Part shown: piece by piece, positions 33,118-42,107 of the stretch
Layout: each line of letters opens with the position of its first letter
How positions within the stretch are numbered: the first letter of the stretch is position 1
Assembly: GCA_947650155.1 (NCBI GenBank)
Contig: CANSUS010000002.1
Coordinates: 1-64,000 of the forward strand
Reading direction: 5' to 3'
Length of the DNA stretch: 64,000 nucleotides
Origin: an uncultured Lachnospiraceae bacterium
GTDB lineage: Bacteria > Bacillota > Clostridia > Lachnospirales > Lachnospiraceae
Made by a program: the position numbers and the translations under genes
The notes under the pieces: generated by a model
Told to the model about the DNA's origin: nothing
What the model saw: only the letters and a program-made list of their open reading frames with translations
Database searches by the model: none

Positions 33118-33292
33118 GTAATAGTTCAGCCTCCCGCCTGTGGGCAGATCAGGATTCTAACGTCACCGCGCTTTCGCTCTGTTCCAGACGTAACAGTACT
33201 AGGCTCAAAAATACTTCGCCAAGTGCTGACGTCTTCCAAAGGGTTCCTTTTAGAATCCTGATCTGCCCACAGGCAGGAGGCTGAACTATTAC
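33118..33292. repeat. Long palindromic element, copy 2 (inverted)
   Basis: Arms at 33118-33160 and 33250-33292 (43 bp each) are inverted copies with one mismatch. The 89-bp core between them is the reverse complement of the core at 25097-25185 with one base changed. The arms share only the inner CAGGATTCTAA with copy 1. Outside the element the remaining gap to 33440 holds AT-rich sequence with no further feature seen. Confidence 0.9.
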
Positions 33293-33439
33293 CTTATTTA
33301 CGCTTGTTTACGCCAATGCAACCTGTAATTGACATCAAAAAACTTAAAAGCAACACAAAATTGATAGAGTTTACATTCTCACTTTTCTATTATAATTTTA
33401 TCATTTATAAATGAAAAAAAAGAAAGGAAATATTTTACT

Positions 33440-34327
33440 ATGAGTTTAGGAGAAAACTTACAATTTTTAAGAAGAAAAGATAATATTACACAGGAGCAGC
33501 TGGCGGAGCAGCTTGAGGTATCCAGGCAGTCTGTATCAAAGTGGGAATCGGATACTACTTACCCGGAAATGGATAAGCTGCTGCAAATATGTGAAATTTT
33601 TCATTGCAGCATGGACGATTTGGTAAAAAAAGATATCAGTATGATTTATGTAGAGGATAAAGCACACTATGATACGCATATCAATCAGTTTAGTAAAATG
33701 ACGGCATTGGGAGTCGGGCTGATTTTATTTGGACTCAGCGTTTCTCAGTTTTTGGAGATTGGGCTGTCGCCGGAATTAAAGGAACTTACCACTGCGGTGT
33801 TTTTCATCTTTTTGATTATAGCGGTTGCGATTTTTATTGTTATGGGACTGCAGCACAGTGAATTTGAAAAGAAAAATCCATATATAGAAGATTTTTACAC
33901 GGAAGAGGAAAGAGATCGGTTTAACAAAAAGTTTCCGATTATGATTGTGACAGGTGTAGTGTTGATTTTATTTGGAGTCATTGTCGAGTTTGTGGGTGAA
34001 AGTCTTCTCCCTGAATTGGACGAACTTGTGGATTCGGTTTTTTTCCTGTTTGTTACGGCAGCAGCTCCTGTTTTGGTATATGCAGGGCTGCAAAAAGGGA
34101 AGTACGATATCAAGGCATATAATAAAATGCATGATAAGGAAACGGAAGAATATAAAAGAGACCAGATGCTGGGAGCCATATGCGGCTGTATTATGATGAC
34201 GGCATTTATCATATATCTGATCTGTGGATTTGTATTAAAAAATTGGGGGATGCCCTCTGTTCTTGTTTTCCCGATATTCGGAATTATCTGCGGCATAGTA
34301 AGCGTGATTATGAGTTTGAAAAGATAA
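33440..34327 (+). CDS. XRE-family HTH regulator with membrane domain
   Basis: A 295-residue protein. Residues 5-62 form an XRE helix-turn-helix (LQFLRRKDNITQEQLAEQL, then VSRQSVSKWESD). After a linker come six hydrophobic segments in three pairs (about 93-147, 164-216, 243-294), so the regulator is membrane-anchored. Such proteins are common in Lachnospiraceae, with unknown signals. It is a single gene between the palindromic element and a bidirectional terminator. Confidence 0.88.
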   Translation: MSLGENLQFLRRKDNITQEQLAEQLEVSRQSVSKWESDTTYPEMDKLLQICEIFHCSMDDLVKKDISMIYVEDKAHYDTHINQFSKMTALGVGLILFGLSVSQFLEIGLSPELKELTTAVFFIFLIIAVAIFIVMGLQHSEFEKKNPYIEDFYTEEERDRFNKKFPIMIVTGVVLILFGVIVEFVGESLLPELDELVDSVFFLFVTAAAPVLVYAGLQKGKYDIKAYNKMHDKETEEYKRDQMLGAICGCIMMTAFIIYLICGFVLKNWGMPSVLVFPIFGIICGIVSVIMSLKR

Positions 34328-34367
34328 CTATAAGGAAAAATTTTATACCAGAAGTTGTAAAAAACAG

Positions 34368-34407
34368 TACGGGATACCTCATATTAAGAAGTATCCCGTA
34401 TCTTTTA
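34368..34407. terminator. Bidirectional terminator between convergent genes
   Basis: TACGGGATAC / GTATCCCGTA (10 bp) with T-rich flanks on both strands (TCTTTTA to the right; TGTTTTTTAC on the minus strand). Confidence 0.8.
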
Positions 34408-35391
34408 CTCGCCATGTATATGCAACACAATACCTTCATTCAGATACCCTGCACTGCCCACAAACTGTATTATGGAATCGGTCAGTACAGCTTCATCCGA
34501 AAAATGCACATGCCCGGCAAGGACACAGACAACAGGCGAATCTTCAGCTAATATTTTTTCCTGAAAAGCGAGCGTATTGGCATCCGGAAAGATACCGCCT
34601 TTATCCGCCATGCCAATAGAAACGGGACTGTTCCATACTGTAGCAGCCTGTTCAAGCAGTGTTTCCGTGGAAAAAGGCACATGCAGCAGGACAATGACAG
34701 GTTTCCCTATTAAAAGCGCTTCTTCTACTATGGGAAGCGCATCTGCTTCTACCTGATTGGAACTGTTATCCACACAAAGAATAACCAGTTCTTCATATTC
34801 CGTAATGGAAGCAGCGGGATTTTCCTTTGTAAAAGGGGCAAACAGGGGGCGGTACTGCTCCCTGCCTGCCGGCGTCATATATTCCCAGGGATAAGTCCAG
34901 TCATGATTTCCCAATGTAAAGGCGTAAGGCATTTTCAGAGTTTCCAGATTTTGCGTGAGTAATGTCAGGTTTGCTTCGGAGGGAAAATCGATAATGTCTC
35001 CGCCTAACAGTACCATGTCCACTTCGGTCCGGTTGGCATACGCCATCCATTCAGGAAAATTTTCACAGGAGTCTGTGCCGTCTGCATCCTGGAACAGACC
35101 GGCACGCGGAAGTGCGTTTTCAGTCACCTGTTCCTCTTCTGTACCGTCTAAAGTAATCATATGAGTATCCGTAAGAAATAAAAAGCGGTAGTCTTTTGTA
35201 ATACCCGGAATAACCAGCGTCTTTTGTGTAATATTCAGATGGGAATCCTGGCTTTCCTCCAGAATCGGTTCAGCATCGTAAACAGGAGTTTCCATAGGAT
35301 CTTCCTCGCTTTTCTTTAAAGTTCCACAGCTGCATAAGAGAGAAAAAAGCAGTATGCAGACAGACAACATTTTTCCTTTTCTATAATACAT
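34405..35391 (-). CDS. Metallophosphoesterase lipoprotein (calcineurin-like)
   Basis: About 328 residues. A Lys/Arg n-region and hydrophobic stretch lead to lipobox LCSC, so the protein is anchored outside the membrane. The calcineurin-like motifs are FLFLTDTHM (DxH), LLGGDIIDF (GGD), FTLGNHDWTYPWE (GNHD), VILLHVP and CVLAGHVHFSD (GHxH), together supplying the dinuclear metal site. Start choice is uncertain between ATGs at 35403, 35391 and 35370; 35391 leaves positive charges before the hydrophobic core. It is convergent with the XRE gene and divergent from the sugar ABC operon. Confidence 0.87.
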   Translation of the reverse strand: MYYRKGKMLSVCILLFSLLCSCGTLKKSEEDPMETPVYDAEPILEESQDSHLNITQKTLVIPGITKDYRFLFLTDTHMITLDGTEEEQVTENALPRAGLFQDADGTDSCENFPEWMAYANRTEVDMVLLGGDIIDFPSEANLTLLTQNLETLKMPYAFTLGNHDWTYPWEYMTPAGREQYRPLFAPFTKENPAASITEYEELVILCVDNSSNQVEADALPIVEEALLIGKPVIVLLHVPFSTETLLEQAATVWNSPVSIGMADKGGIFPDANTLAFQEKILAEDSPVVCVLAGHVHFSDEAVLTDSIIQFVGSAGYLNEGIVLHIHGE

Positions 35392-35589
35392 ATCGATAAC
35401 CATGCCTTTCCACAGCCTGCAGATATGGTGCATAAACATTTTAAAATCAGCGGAATATCTGTAAACTAAATGAATTTGCTATTATGTTATCACAAATAAA
35501 AAAAAATGCCTATTATAAAATCATTGTTAAAAGTGCACAAATTTGAATAAAGGCATTTACGTATAAGTTACAAAATTATAAAATCCTAC

Positions 35590-35618
35590 TTGCCAAATTG
35601 TAGTAATAATGCTATTAT
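35590..35618 (+). promoter_or_regulatory. Promoter of maltodextrin-type ABC operon
   Basis: TTGCCA (35590-35595), 17-bp spacer, TATTAT (35613-35618). The operator palindrome begins with the next base. Confidence 0.75.
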
Positions 35619-35666
35619 GAAACCGTTCTCGGGAACGTTACCAGTAACGATACCGAGAACGGTTTC
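35619..35666. promoter_or_regulatory. Nested LacI/CcpA-type operator palindromes
   Basis: GAAACCGTTCTCGG (35619-35632) is perfectly inverted at 35653-35666. Between them a second inverted repeat CGTTA/TAACG (35636-35649) has the central motif of LacI-family sites. TGAAACCGTTCTCG at each end fits the cre consensus except at the last base. The whole 48 bp starts at the transcription start, suited to repression by the LacI-type regulator at 40545 and/or CcpA. Confidence 0.75.
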
Positions 35667-35727
35667 AATAATTTCCTGTACAGAGAACATGCGCAGGAAA
35701 CAGCAAAGAAAAGGAGAGGTATATTTT

Positions 35728-37161
35728 ATGAAAAAGAAATTATTAAGCACACTGCTTTGTGTATCCATGATTTCAGCTATGCTCATGGGATGCGGCAGTG
35801 ACGGTAACACCGACAGCAAGACGCCGGAAACAAACGCAGCAGACAATAAGGAAGATGCGACGGCAGGAAATGATGCACAGGATTCAGCGGGCAATGACGC
35901 AGAAGCGCCGGCAAATACATCAGGCGGCAGTGTGTATTATTTGAATTTCAAACCGGAAGTAGATGAGACCTGGCAGGAGATCGCAGCAGCCTATACGGCG
36001 GAGACCGGTGTAGAAGTAAAGGTGGTTACAGCAGCAAGCGGTACATATGAAGAAGTTTTAAAATCTGAAATTGCAGGCAGTGATGCACCCACATTATTCC
36101 AGATTAACGGACCGGTAGGATATTCAAACTGGAAAGACTATTGCATGGATCTGACAGATACAGATCTGTATGCATCCCTTTCTGACCAGAGTCTTGCTGT
36201 TACAGGCGATGACGGTAAAGCATACGGCGTTCCTTACACGGTAGAAGCATATGGTATTATTTACAACGATGCGATTATGCAGAAATATTTTGCAATGGAC
36301 GGCGCAGTTGTAACAAGCGTAGATGAGATCAATAATTTTGATACGTTAAAATCAGTAGTAGAAGATATGCAGTCTAAAGCGGCAGACCTGGGAATTGACG
36401 GCGTATTTGCATCGACTTCTCTGATGCCGGGCGAGGACTGGAGATGGCAGACACATACTGCAAACCTTCCGATTTATTATGAATTTGAAGAAAAAGGAGT
36501 CAGCGATGCAGAGGAGATTGCTTTTTCTTATGGAGAGAACTTCAAAAATATTTTTGACCTGTACATCAATAACTCAACCTGCGCACCGGGATTACTGGGA
36601 AGCAAGGACGTAGCGTCTTCAATGGCGGAGTTTGCTTTGGGAAAATGCGCAATGGTACAGAACGGTAACTGGGCATGGAGCCAGATCGCAGACGTAGACG
36701 GTAATGTAGTTGCAGAATCGGACGTACATTTCTTACCGATTTATACCGGTGTAAGCGGAGAAGAAAACCAGGGATTATGTATCGGTACGGAAAACTACTG
36801 GTGTGTAAACAGCCAGGCTTCCGCAGAAGACCAGCAGGCTACTTTGGAATTTGTAAAATGGCTGATCAATTCTGACGCAGGAAAAGATTACATGGTGAAC
36901 AAATTAGGAAATGCAGCGCCGTTTACCACTTTCGGCGATAATGAAAAGCCTTCTGATCCTTTGGCAAAATCCATGTTAGCATCTATGGAAAGCGGAAAGA
37001 CAGCAGTGCCGTGGGCATTCACTGTTTTCCCGAGCCAGGATTTCAAAGATGATTTCGGTGCAGCCTTATTAGAGTATTGTAACGGAAATATGACATGGGA
37101 AGATGTAACCTCTCTTGTTGTAACAAGATGGGCGGAAGAAAAAGCAGCGGTTGCAAATTAG
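35728..37161 (+). CDS. Sugar ABC transporter substrate-binding lipoprotein
   Basis: A 477-residue family-1 extracellular binding protein. Signal segment LLSTLLCVSMISAMLMGC ends in lipobox LMGC, followed by an Asp/Asn/Ala-rich linker (25-70). The mature fold starts YYLNFKPEVDETWQEIAAAYT, with SDAPTLFQINGP and MVQNGNWAW in typical places. Context (two MalF/G-type permeases, malQ, LacI regulator) indicates maltodextrin or starch-breakdown oligosaccharides. GGAGAGG precedes ATG 35728; the open frame back to 35590 covers promoter and operator. A hairpin follows the gene and probably lowers permease expression. Confidence 0.92.
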   Translation: MKKKLLSTLLCVSMISAMLMGCGSDGNTDSKTPETNAADNKEDATAGNDAQDSAGNDAEAPANTSGGSVYYLNFKPEVDETWQEIAAAYTAETGVEVKVVTAASGTYEEVLKSEIAGSDAPTLFQINGPVGYSNWKDYCMDLTDTDLYASLSDQSLAVTGDDGKAYGVPYTVEAYGIIYNDAIMQKYFAMDGAVVTSVDEINNFDTLKSVVEDMQSKAADLGIDGVFASTSLMPGEDWRWQTHTANLPIYYEFEEKGVSDAEEIAFSYGENFKNIFDLYINNSTCAPGLLGSKDVASSMAEFALGKCAMVQNGNWAWSQIADVDGNVVAESDVHFLPIYTGVSGEENQGLCIGTENYWCVNSQASAEDQQATLEFVKWLINSDAGKDYMVNKLGNAAPFTTFGDNEKPSDPLAKSMLASMESGKTAVPWAFTVFPSQDFKDDFGAALLEYCNGNMTWEDVTSLVVTRWAEEKAAVAN

Positions 37162-37174
37162 GTTTTGAAGACAG

Positions 37175-37208
37175 ACACTTCGCAGCTTTGCCTGCGGAGT
37201 GTTCTTTT
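37175..37208 (+). terminator. Internal attenuating hairpin between binding protein and permease genes
   Basis: ACACTTCGCAG / CTGCGGAGTGT (11 bp, one G-U) with a 6-nt loop and the tail TCTTTT. Partial termination here would give more binding protein than permease, a usual ratio for such operons. Confidence 0.65.
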
Positions 37209-37240
37209 AAAATGGGCAGTCTTTATAAAGGAGATCAATC

Positions 37241-38086
37241 ATGGAGAAAACATTAAAAAAATATTTTCTTGTTTTTACACTGCCGACTCTGGTAGCATTT
37301 GCGTTTGCATTTATTATACCGTTTGTACAGGGAATTTATTTGTCATTCTGTAATTTTACAACGGTTTCCAATGCAAAATGGGTAGGTCTGGAAAATTATA
37401 AAAAAGCGTTCGGAAGCAGTCAGGGCTTTATAAGTGCATTTGGATTTACTGCCGGGTTTACGGTAATCAGTATTATAACAATTAATATTATCGCATTTTC
37501 ACTGGCGCTTCTTCTGACTAGAAAAATAAAAGGTACAAATCTTTTCAGAACCGTATTTTTTATGCCGAACTTAATCGGCGGTATCGTACTTGGCTATACA
37601 TGGCAGCAGATGATCAATGCGATTCTTTATTCCTATGGAAAGACGATCGTATCTGATGCAAAATTTGGTTTTATTGGTTTGGTTCTTTTGATGAACTGGC
37701 AGATGGTAGGATATATGATGATCATCTATATTGCAGGACTGCAAAATGTGCCGACTGATCTGCTTGAGGCGGCTCATATAGACGGTGCGACCGGATGGCA
37801 GACACTGATTAAGGTAAAACTGCCGATGGTAATGTCTTCTATTACAATTTGTGTCTTTCTGACTTTATCCAACAGTTTTAAACTTTTTGACCAGAATAAA
37901 GCGTTGACAAACGGCGCGCCGATGAACAAAACGCAGATGCTGGCCCTGAATATTTATGAAACTTTTTATGGAAAAACAGGGTTTGAAGGCGTTGGTCAGG
38001 CGAAGGCGGTTATGTTTTTCGCAGCGGTTGCAGTGATTGCGCTGATTCAGTTATCATTTACAAGAAGTAAGGAGGTAGAACAATAA
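37241..38086 (+). CDS. Sugar ABC transporter permease (MalF/UgpA type)
   Basis: A 281-residue six-helix permease. The cytoplasmic EAA loop reads EAAHIDGATGWQTLIKVKLP and docks to the ATPase. ATG 37241 follows AAGGAG. The gene ends in TAATG, overlapping the next start. No ATPase gene is present in the operon, so a shared MsmK-like ATPase encoded elsewhere must energise it (inference). Confidence 0.93.
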   Translation: MEKTLKKYFLVFTLPTLVAFAFAFIIPFVQGIYLSFCNFTTVSNAKWVGLENYKKAFGSSQGFISAFGFTAGFTVISIITINIIAFSLALLLTRKIKGTNLFRTVFFMPNLIGGIVLGYTWQQMINAILYSYGKTIVSDAKFGFIGLVLLMNWQMVGYMMIIYIAGLQNVPTDLLEAAHIDGATGWQTLIKVKLPMVMSSITICVFLTLSNSFKLFDQNKALTNGAPMNKTQMLALNIYETFYGKTGFEGVGQAKAVMFFAAVAVIALIQLSFTRSKEVEQ

Positions 38087-38931
38087 TGACAAGTAAAAAG
38101 AAAAAAACAACAGATGCAGTTATTTTTGTTTGTTTGCTTGTATTTGCGCTGATTGTGTTATATCCTCTCTTCTTTATTTTGAATAATTCCTTTAAAGGGA
38201 AATTTTTTATCAGTTCCGATCCCTTTTCTTTTCCGAACGCAGAAACGTTTTCCGGTTTCAGCAACTATGTGAACGGGCTTACAAAAACAGGACTTTTAAG
38301 CGCGGCAGGCTGGTCGTTCTTCATTACGATTGTCTCCGTAGCGCTGATTATTCTGTTTACTTCCATGACAGCATACTATATTACAAGGGTAAAATCTAAG
38401 ATCACTTCCGCCTTGTATTATATGTTTGTTTTTTCCATGATTGTGCCGTTTCAGATGGTAATGTTCACAATGTCTTCACTTGCAGATAAATTTCAATTGA
38501 AAAATCCGCTCGGTATGTGTATTCTATACTTAGGGTTTGGTGCAGGACTGTCGGTGTTTATGTTTTCAGGCTTTGTAAAATCAATTCCGCTGGAGATCGA
38601 GGAAGCGGCAATGATCGATGGGTGCAATCCGCTGCAGACATATTTTGGCGTGGTATTTCCCATTTTAAAACCGACGGCAATCACCGTTGCCATTTTAAAC
38701 GCAATGTGGATATGGAACGACTTCCTGCTCCCTTATCTTGTGATCGGCGTCAGTACGAAGTATAAGACAATACCTGTAGTGATACAGATGTTAGTAGGCT
38801 CAAACGGTAACAAAGATATGGGTGCGCTTATGGCGATGCTTGTATTATCCATAGTCCCGATTATTATTTTTTATCTGACATGTCAGAAATATATTATTGA
38901 AGGTGTTGTTGCCGGTGCGGTAAAAGGTTAA
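38086..38931 (+). CDS. Sugar ABC transporter permease (MalG/UgpE type)
   Basis: A 281-residue six-helix partner permease with EAA loop EEAAMIDGCNPLQTYFGVVFP. The N-terminus is Lys-rich (TSKKKKTTD) and cytoplasmic. Its ATG overlaps the stop of the preceding permease gene (TAATG), so the two are translated together. malQ follows after 43 bp. Confidence 0.93.
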   Translation: MTSKKKKTTDAVIFVCLLVFALIVLYPLFFILNNSFKGKFFISSDPFSFPNAETFSGFSNYVNGLTKTGLLSAAGWSFFITIVSVALIILFTSMTAYYITRVKSKITSALYYMFVFSMIVPFQMVMFTMSSLADKFQLKNPLGMCILYLGFGAGLSVFMFSGFVKSIPLEIEEAAMIDGCNPLQTYFGVVFPILKPTAITVAILNAMWIWNDFLLPYLVIGVSTKYKTIPVVIQMLVGSNGNKDMGALMAMLVLSIVPIIIFYLTCQKYIIEGVVAGAVKG

Positions 38932-38935
38932 AACG

Positions 38936-38960
38936 TCCTGATCTGCCCGCGGCAGCGGAA
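38936..38960. repeat. Possible remnant of palindromic-element arm
   Basis: TCCTGATCTGCCC here equals the 13 bases at 33256-33268 in the arm of the second palindromic element, followed by related GC-rich bases (CGCGGCAGCGG). No core is present. It may be chance or a trace of a lost copy. Confidence 0.3.
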
Positions 38961-38974
38961 ATGGAGGAGAAGAT

Positions 38975-40477
38975 ATGAGGAAAAGCGGTATTCTTTTACC
39001 AATATCCAGTATCCCGTCAAAATACGGGATCGGAACTTTTTCCAAACAGGCTTATGCATTTGTGGATTTTTTAGAGAGGGCAGGACAGACATTGTGGCAG
39101 ATATTGCCCCTTGGACCTACGGGGTATGGGGATTCCCCGTATCAGTCGTTTTCAACTTTTGCAGGAAATCCGTACTACATCGATTTGGAAACGCTGATAG
39201 AAGAAGGGCTGATCAAAAGGTCGGACTGTAACAAATATGATTTTGGGGATAATGATAACTATGTAGATTATGAGAAGATCTATCATTCCCGTTTTAAAAT
39301 TTTAAGAAAAGCATACGAGAACAGCGATATTAAAAAGGACGGGAAATTTAAGAAATTTGCAGAGAAGAATGCGTACTGGCTGGAAGATTATGCACTTTTT
39401 ATGGCATTAAAGAATGCGTACGATGGAAAAAGCTTTCTGGAATGGGATGAGGACATTAAGCGGAGAAAACAGGAGGCGATGGAGGAAGCAAAGAAAGAGT
39501 ATGCCGATGAAATTCTCTTTTTCAAATTCCAGCAGTATGAGTTTGCAAAACAGTGGGAAGGGCTCAAAAAGTATGCCAATAAAAAGGGTATTGAGATTAT
39601 AGGGGATATTCCGATTTATGTGGCTCTTGACAGCGCGGATACATGGGCAAATCCTGAGCTTTTCCAGTTTGATAAGGATGGAATGCCGATCGGGGTTGCG
39701 GGATGCCCGCCGGATTCTTTTTCCGCAACAGGACAGCTTTGGGGAAATCCGCTTTATAAGTGGCCGTATCATAAGAAGACAAATTATGAATGGTGGATGA
39801 AGAGAATCGCTTATTGCTATGAATTGTATGATATTGTGCGCATAGACCATTTCCGTGGGTTTGACGAATACTACTTTATTCCTTATGGGGATGAAACAGC
39901 GGAATTCGGACATTGGGAAAAAGGTCCGGGATACAGTATTTTCGAGACCATGAAAAAGGAACTGGGAGAAAAGAAGGTGATTGCGGAAGATTTGGGATTC
40001 CTGACGGATACGGTAATCGAACTTGTGGAGAAATGCGGTTATCCGGGAATGAAGATTTTGCAGTTTGCTTTTGATTCCAGGGAGGAAAGCGATTATCTTC
40101 CGCATAATTACAAGCGAAACTGTGTCGTATATACGGGAACCCATGATAACGATACGACTTTGGGATGGTATCAGTCCTTTAATAAGAAAGATAAAGAATT
40201 TGCAAAGAAATATTTACATATTGTATCCGAGGAAGAGGTGGAATGGGAGTTTATCCGCGCAGCGCTTGCAAGCGTGGCAGATACGGCGATTATACCGATG
40301 CAGGACTATCTGGGACTCGGCGCCGAAGCAAGGATCAATATTCCTTCCACGCTCGGAATCAACTGGAAATGGCGTATGGGAGCAAAAGACTGTACAAAGA
40401 AACTTGCGGACAGAATTTATAAAATCTGTAAACTATATGGAAGAGTCACGGAAAAGACGGATTCCAAAAAAGAATGA
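38975..40477 (+). CDS. malQ: 4-alpha-glucanotransferase (amylomaltase)
   Basis: A 500-residue GH77 enzyme that disproportionates maltodextrins, making longer chains for phosphorylase. Family blocks visible are RKSGILLPISSIPSKYGIG, GYGDSPYQSFSTFAGNPY, IGDIPIYVALDSAD, VRIDHFRGFDEYY (catalytic Asp in RIDHFRG), VIAEDLGFLT (acid/base Glu) and YTGTHDNDTTLGWY. GGAGGAGA lies 5 nt upstream. It is the last gene of the ABC operon and is functionally tied to glgP at 21 kb. Confidence 0.96.
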   Translation: MRKSGILLPISSIPSKYGIGTFSKQAYAFVDFLERAGQTLWQILPLGPTGYGDSPYQSFSTFAGNPYYIDLETLIEEGLIKRSDCNKYDFGDNDNYVDYEKIYHSRFKILRKAYENSDIKKDGKFKKFAEKNAYWLEDYALFMALKNAYDGKSFLEWDEDIKRRKQEAMEEAKKEYADEILFFKFQQYEFAKQWEGLKKYANKKGIEIIGDIPIYVALDSADTWANPELFQFDKDGMPIGVAGCPPDSFSATGQLWGNPLYKWPYHKKTNYEWWMKRIAYCYELYDIVRIDHFRGFDEYYFIPYGDETAEFGHWEKGPGYSIFETMKKELGEKKVIAEDLGFLTDTVIELVEKCGYPGMKILQFAFDSREESDYLPHNYKRNCVVYTGTHDNDTTLGWYQSFNKKDKEFAKKYLHIVSEEEVEWEFIRAALASVADTAIIPMQDYLGLGAEARINIPSTLGINWKWRMGAKDCTKKLADRIYKICKLYGRVTEKTDSKKE

Positions 40478-40488
40478 TTTTACGGTTC

Positions 40489-40524
40489 ACGGCTTTGTGT
40501 TTGTATGCACAGAGCCGTAATTTT
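40489..40524 (+). terminator. Terminator after malQ
   Basis: ACGGCTTTGTG / CACAGAGCCGT (one G-U) with an 8-nt loop, then AATTTT. It lies 21 bp before the regulator gene, which may receive read-through. Confidence 0.6.
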
Positions 40525-40544
40525 AGAGAAAGGCAAGGTTCTTA

Positions 40545-41585
40545 ATGGCAGAAATTACGATAAAAGATATTGCCAGAAGATGCGGCGTAGGCGTAAGTAC
40601 CGTATCCCGGGCGATTAACAATCATCCTGATATCAATCAGGAAACCAAAAAGATGATTATGGATGTGATACAGGAAAGCGGATATATCCCGAATAACAGC
40701 GCAAGAAATCTGAAACGTGTTGATACAAAAAGTATTGCGGTGCTGATTAAGGGCATTACCAATCCTTTTTTTAGCAGCATGATTAAGATCATTGAAGAAG
40801 AAACGCAGAAAAAAGGCTATTCTATGGAGCTTCGGCATGTAGAATCTTATGAGGATGAAGTGGATATTGCATTGGAGCTTGTAAAGGAAAAAAGGCTTCG
40901 GGGAATTGTTTTCCTGGGAGGGTATTTTTCCCACTCGGAAGAAAAACTGGGAATGTTAAAAGTTCCTTTTGTATTTGGTACGGTAGGCGCTGCGCCGGAA
41001 AATATTAATAAAGCTCTATACTCTAATGTTGCGGTGGATGATTTTAAAGAAAGCAAAAAGATGACAGAATATCTGATTGGACTTGGCCATAAAGAGATTG
41101 CAATCTTAACGGCGGAGCCTGGAGATATCAGTATCGGCAAGCTGCGTCTGGAAGGATACAAAGCAGCGTTAAAAGAACACGGACTGCCTGTAAAGGAGAA
41201 TCTGATCCGTAAAATGGAAGAAGGAACGGAGTCTTATTCTATGGAAAACGGTTATCAGAAAACGAAAGAGCTGATTGAGAGCGGAGAATCTTTCAGCGCC
41301 ATTTACGGAACGGCGGACAGTCTGGCAATTGGAGCGATGCGGGCGCTTTTGGATGCAGGAATCCGGATTCCTGAGGACGTATCGGTAGCGGGGTATGATG
41401 GAATCGAGCTGGGCGACTACTACGCGCCGAGACTGACGACAATCAGACAGCCGGTGGATGAAATGGCAAGAGAGATGATTAAGCTGTTGTTCCACATTAT
41501 TTCGGGGAAAGAGGAGCATAAACATCTTGTATTTGCAGGAGAACTTTTAACAAAAGAGTCTACAGCAGAACCGGGAAAGAAGTAA
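40545..41585 (+). CDS. LacI-family regulator (MalR-like)
   Basis: A 346-residue regulator with HTH TIKDIARRCGVGVSTVSRAIN, hinge region NNSARNLKR and full effector domain (YGTADSLAIGAMRALLDAGI, then VSVAGYDGIELGDYYAPRLTT). It directly follows malQ and is the obvious candidate to bind the nested palindromes at 35619-35666 and release them when maltose or maltodextrin is present. The exact effector is inferred from context. Confidence 0.92.
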   Translation: MAEITIKDIARRCGVGVSTVSRAINNHPDINQETKKMIMDVIQESGYIPNNSARNLKRVDTKSIAVLIKGITNPFFSSMIKIIEEETQKKGYSMELRHVESYEDEVDIALELVKEKRLRGIVFLGGYFSHSEEKLGMLKVPFVFGTVGAAPENINKALYSNVAVDDFKESKKMTEYLIGLGHKEIAILTAEPGDISIGKLRLEGYKAALKEHGLPVKENLIRKMEEGTESYSMENGYQKTKELIESGESFSAIYGTADSLAIGAMRALLDAGIRIPEDVSVAGYDGIELGDYYAPRLTTIRQPVDEMAREMIKLLFHIISGKEEHKHLVFAGELLTKESTAEPGKK

Positions 41586-41601
41586 AAGATACAACATGCG
41601 G

Positions 41602-41652
41602 AATCAGAGATATTTCATAGACTGTAAAGTCAGGAAATATCTCTGATTTTTT
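41602..41652 (+). terminator. Terminator after LacI regulator
   Basis: AATCAGAGATATTT / AAATATCTCTGATT (14 bp perfect) with an 18-nt loop and T6. Confidence 0.88.
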
Positions 41653-41766
41653 GTCATTTTATGTAATTTTTTCTATTAAAAAGAGAAATATAAAGAAATA
41701 TACCCAGACAGGCACATTCGTATTACATTAAAATTTATTTGTGCATCCAGCATTTTGTGAAGAACA

Positions 41767-41783
41767 TTTCATAAATTATGAAA
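41767..41783. promoter_or_regulatory. Palindrome upstream of small-protein pair
   Basis: TTTCATAAATTATGAAA is a perfect inverted repeat about one base, 37 bp before the start of the next gene. It may be an operator; no clear promoter boxes were identified near it. Confidence 0.4.
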
Positions 41784-41819
41784 GTGCTAAAGTGAAAGAT
41801 AAAGGAGTAAAAACATAAA

Positions 41820-42083
41820 ATGACGAAGGTAAATTCATTGCATTTAGACGACATTATGGACGCAGATGAGAACCTGCGCAGCGCTGTAGAAGGATTGCGG
41901 ACAGACACGGAATTAACGAAGGAGATCGCAGGCAGCTCAGAAATTTTAAAGCGGTATATAGATCATTTTGAAAGAATGTCTTTGTTAATCAAAAGCTATT
42001 CGGATTTTCTGACAGAAGATTCAGACCGGATTTATCATGCCGCGCTCAGTTTACTGGAATTTGACGGCGGGATGATTTCGTAG
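41820..42083 (+). CDS. Small helical protein, possible WXG-like partner
   Basis: An 87-residue, wholly helical, acidic protein without signal peptide or membrane helix. It has two predicted amphipathic helices with a pattern like IDHFERMSLLIKSYSDFL in the second half. It is immediately followed (24 bp) by a gene whose product resembles an LXG domain. In type VII secretion systems LXG proteins are encoded with one or two small helical partners of this size. There is no WXG motif, so the assignment rests on context. AAAGGAG lies upstream of ATG 41820. Confidence 0.7.
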   Translation: MTKVNSLHLDDIMDADENLRSAVEGLRTDTELTKEIAGSSEILKRYIDHFERMSLLIKSYSDFLTEDSDRIYHAALSLLEFDGGMIS

Positions 42084-42107
42084 ACGGAGAAAGGAAGGCG
42101 ATTAAAA

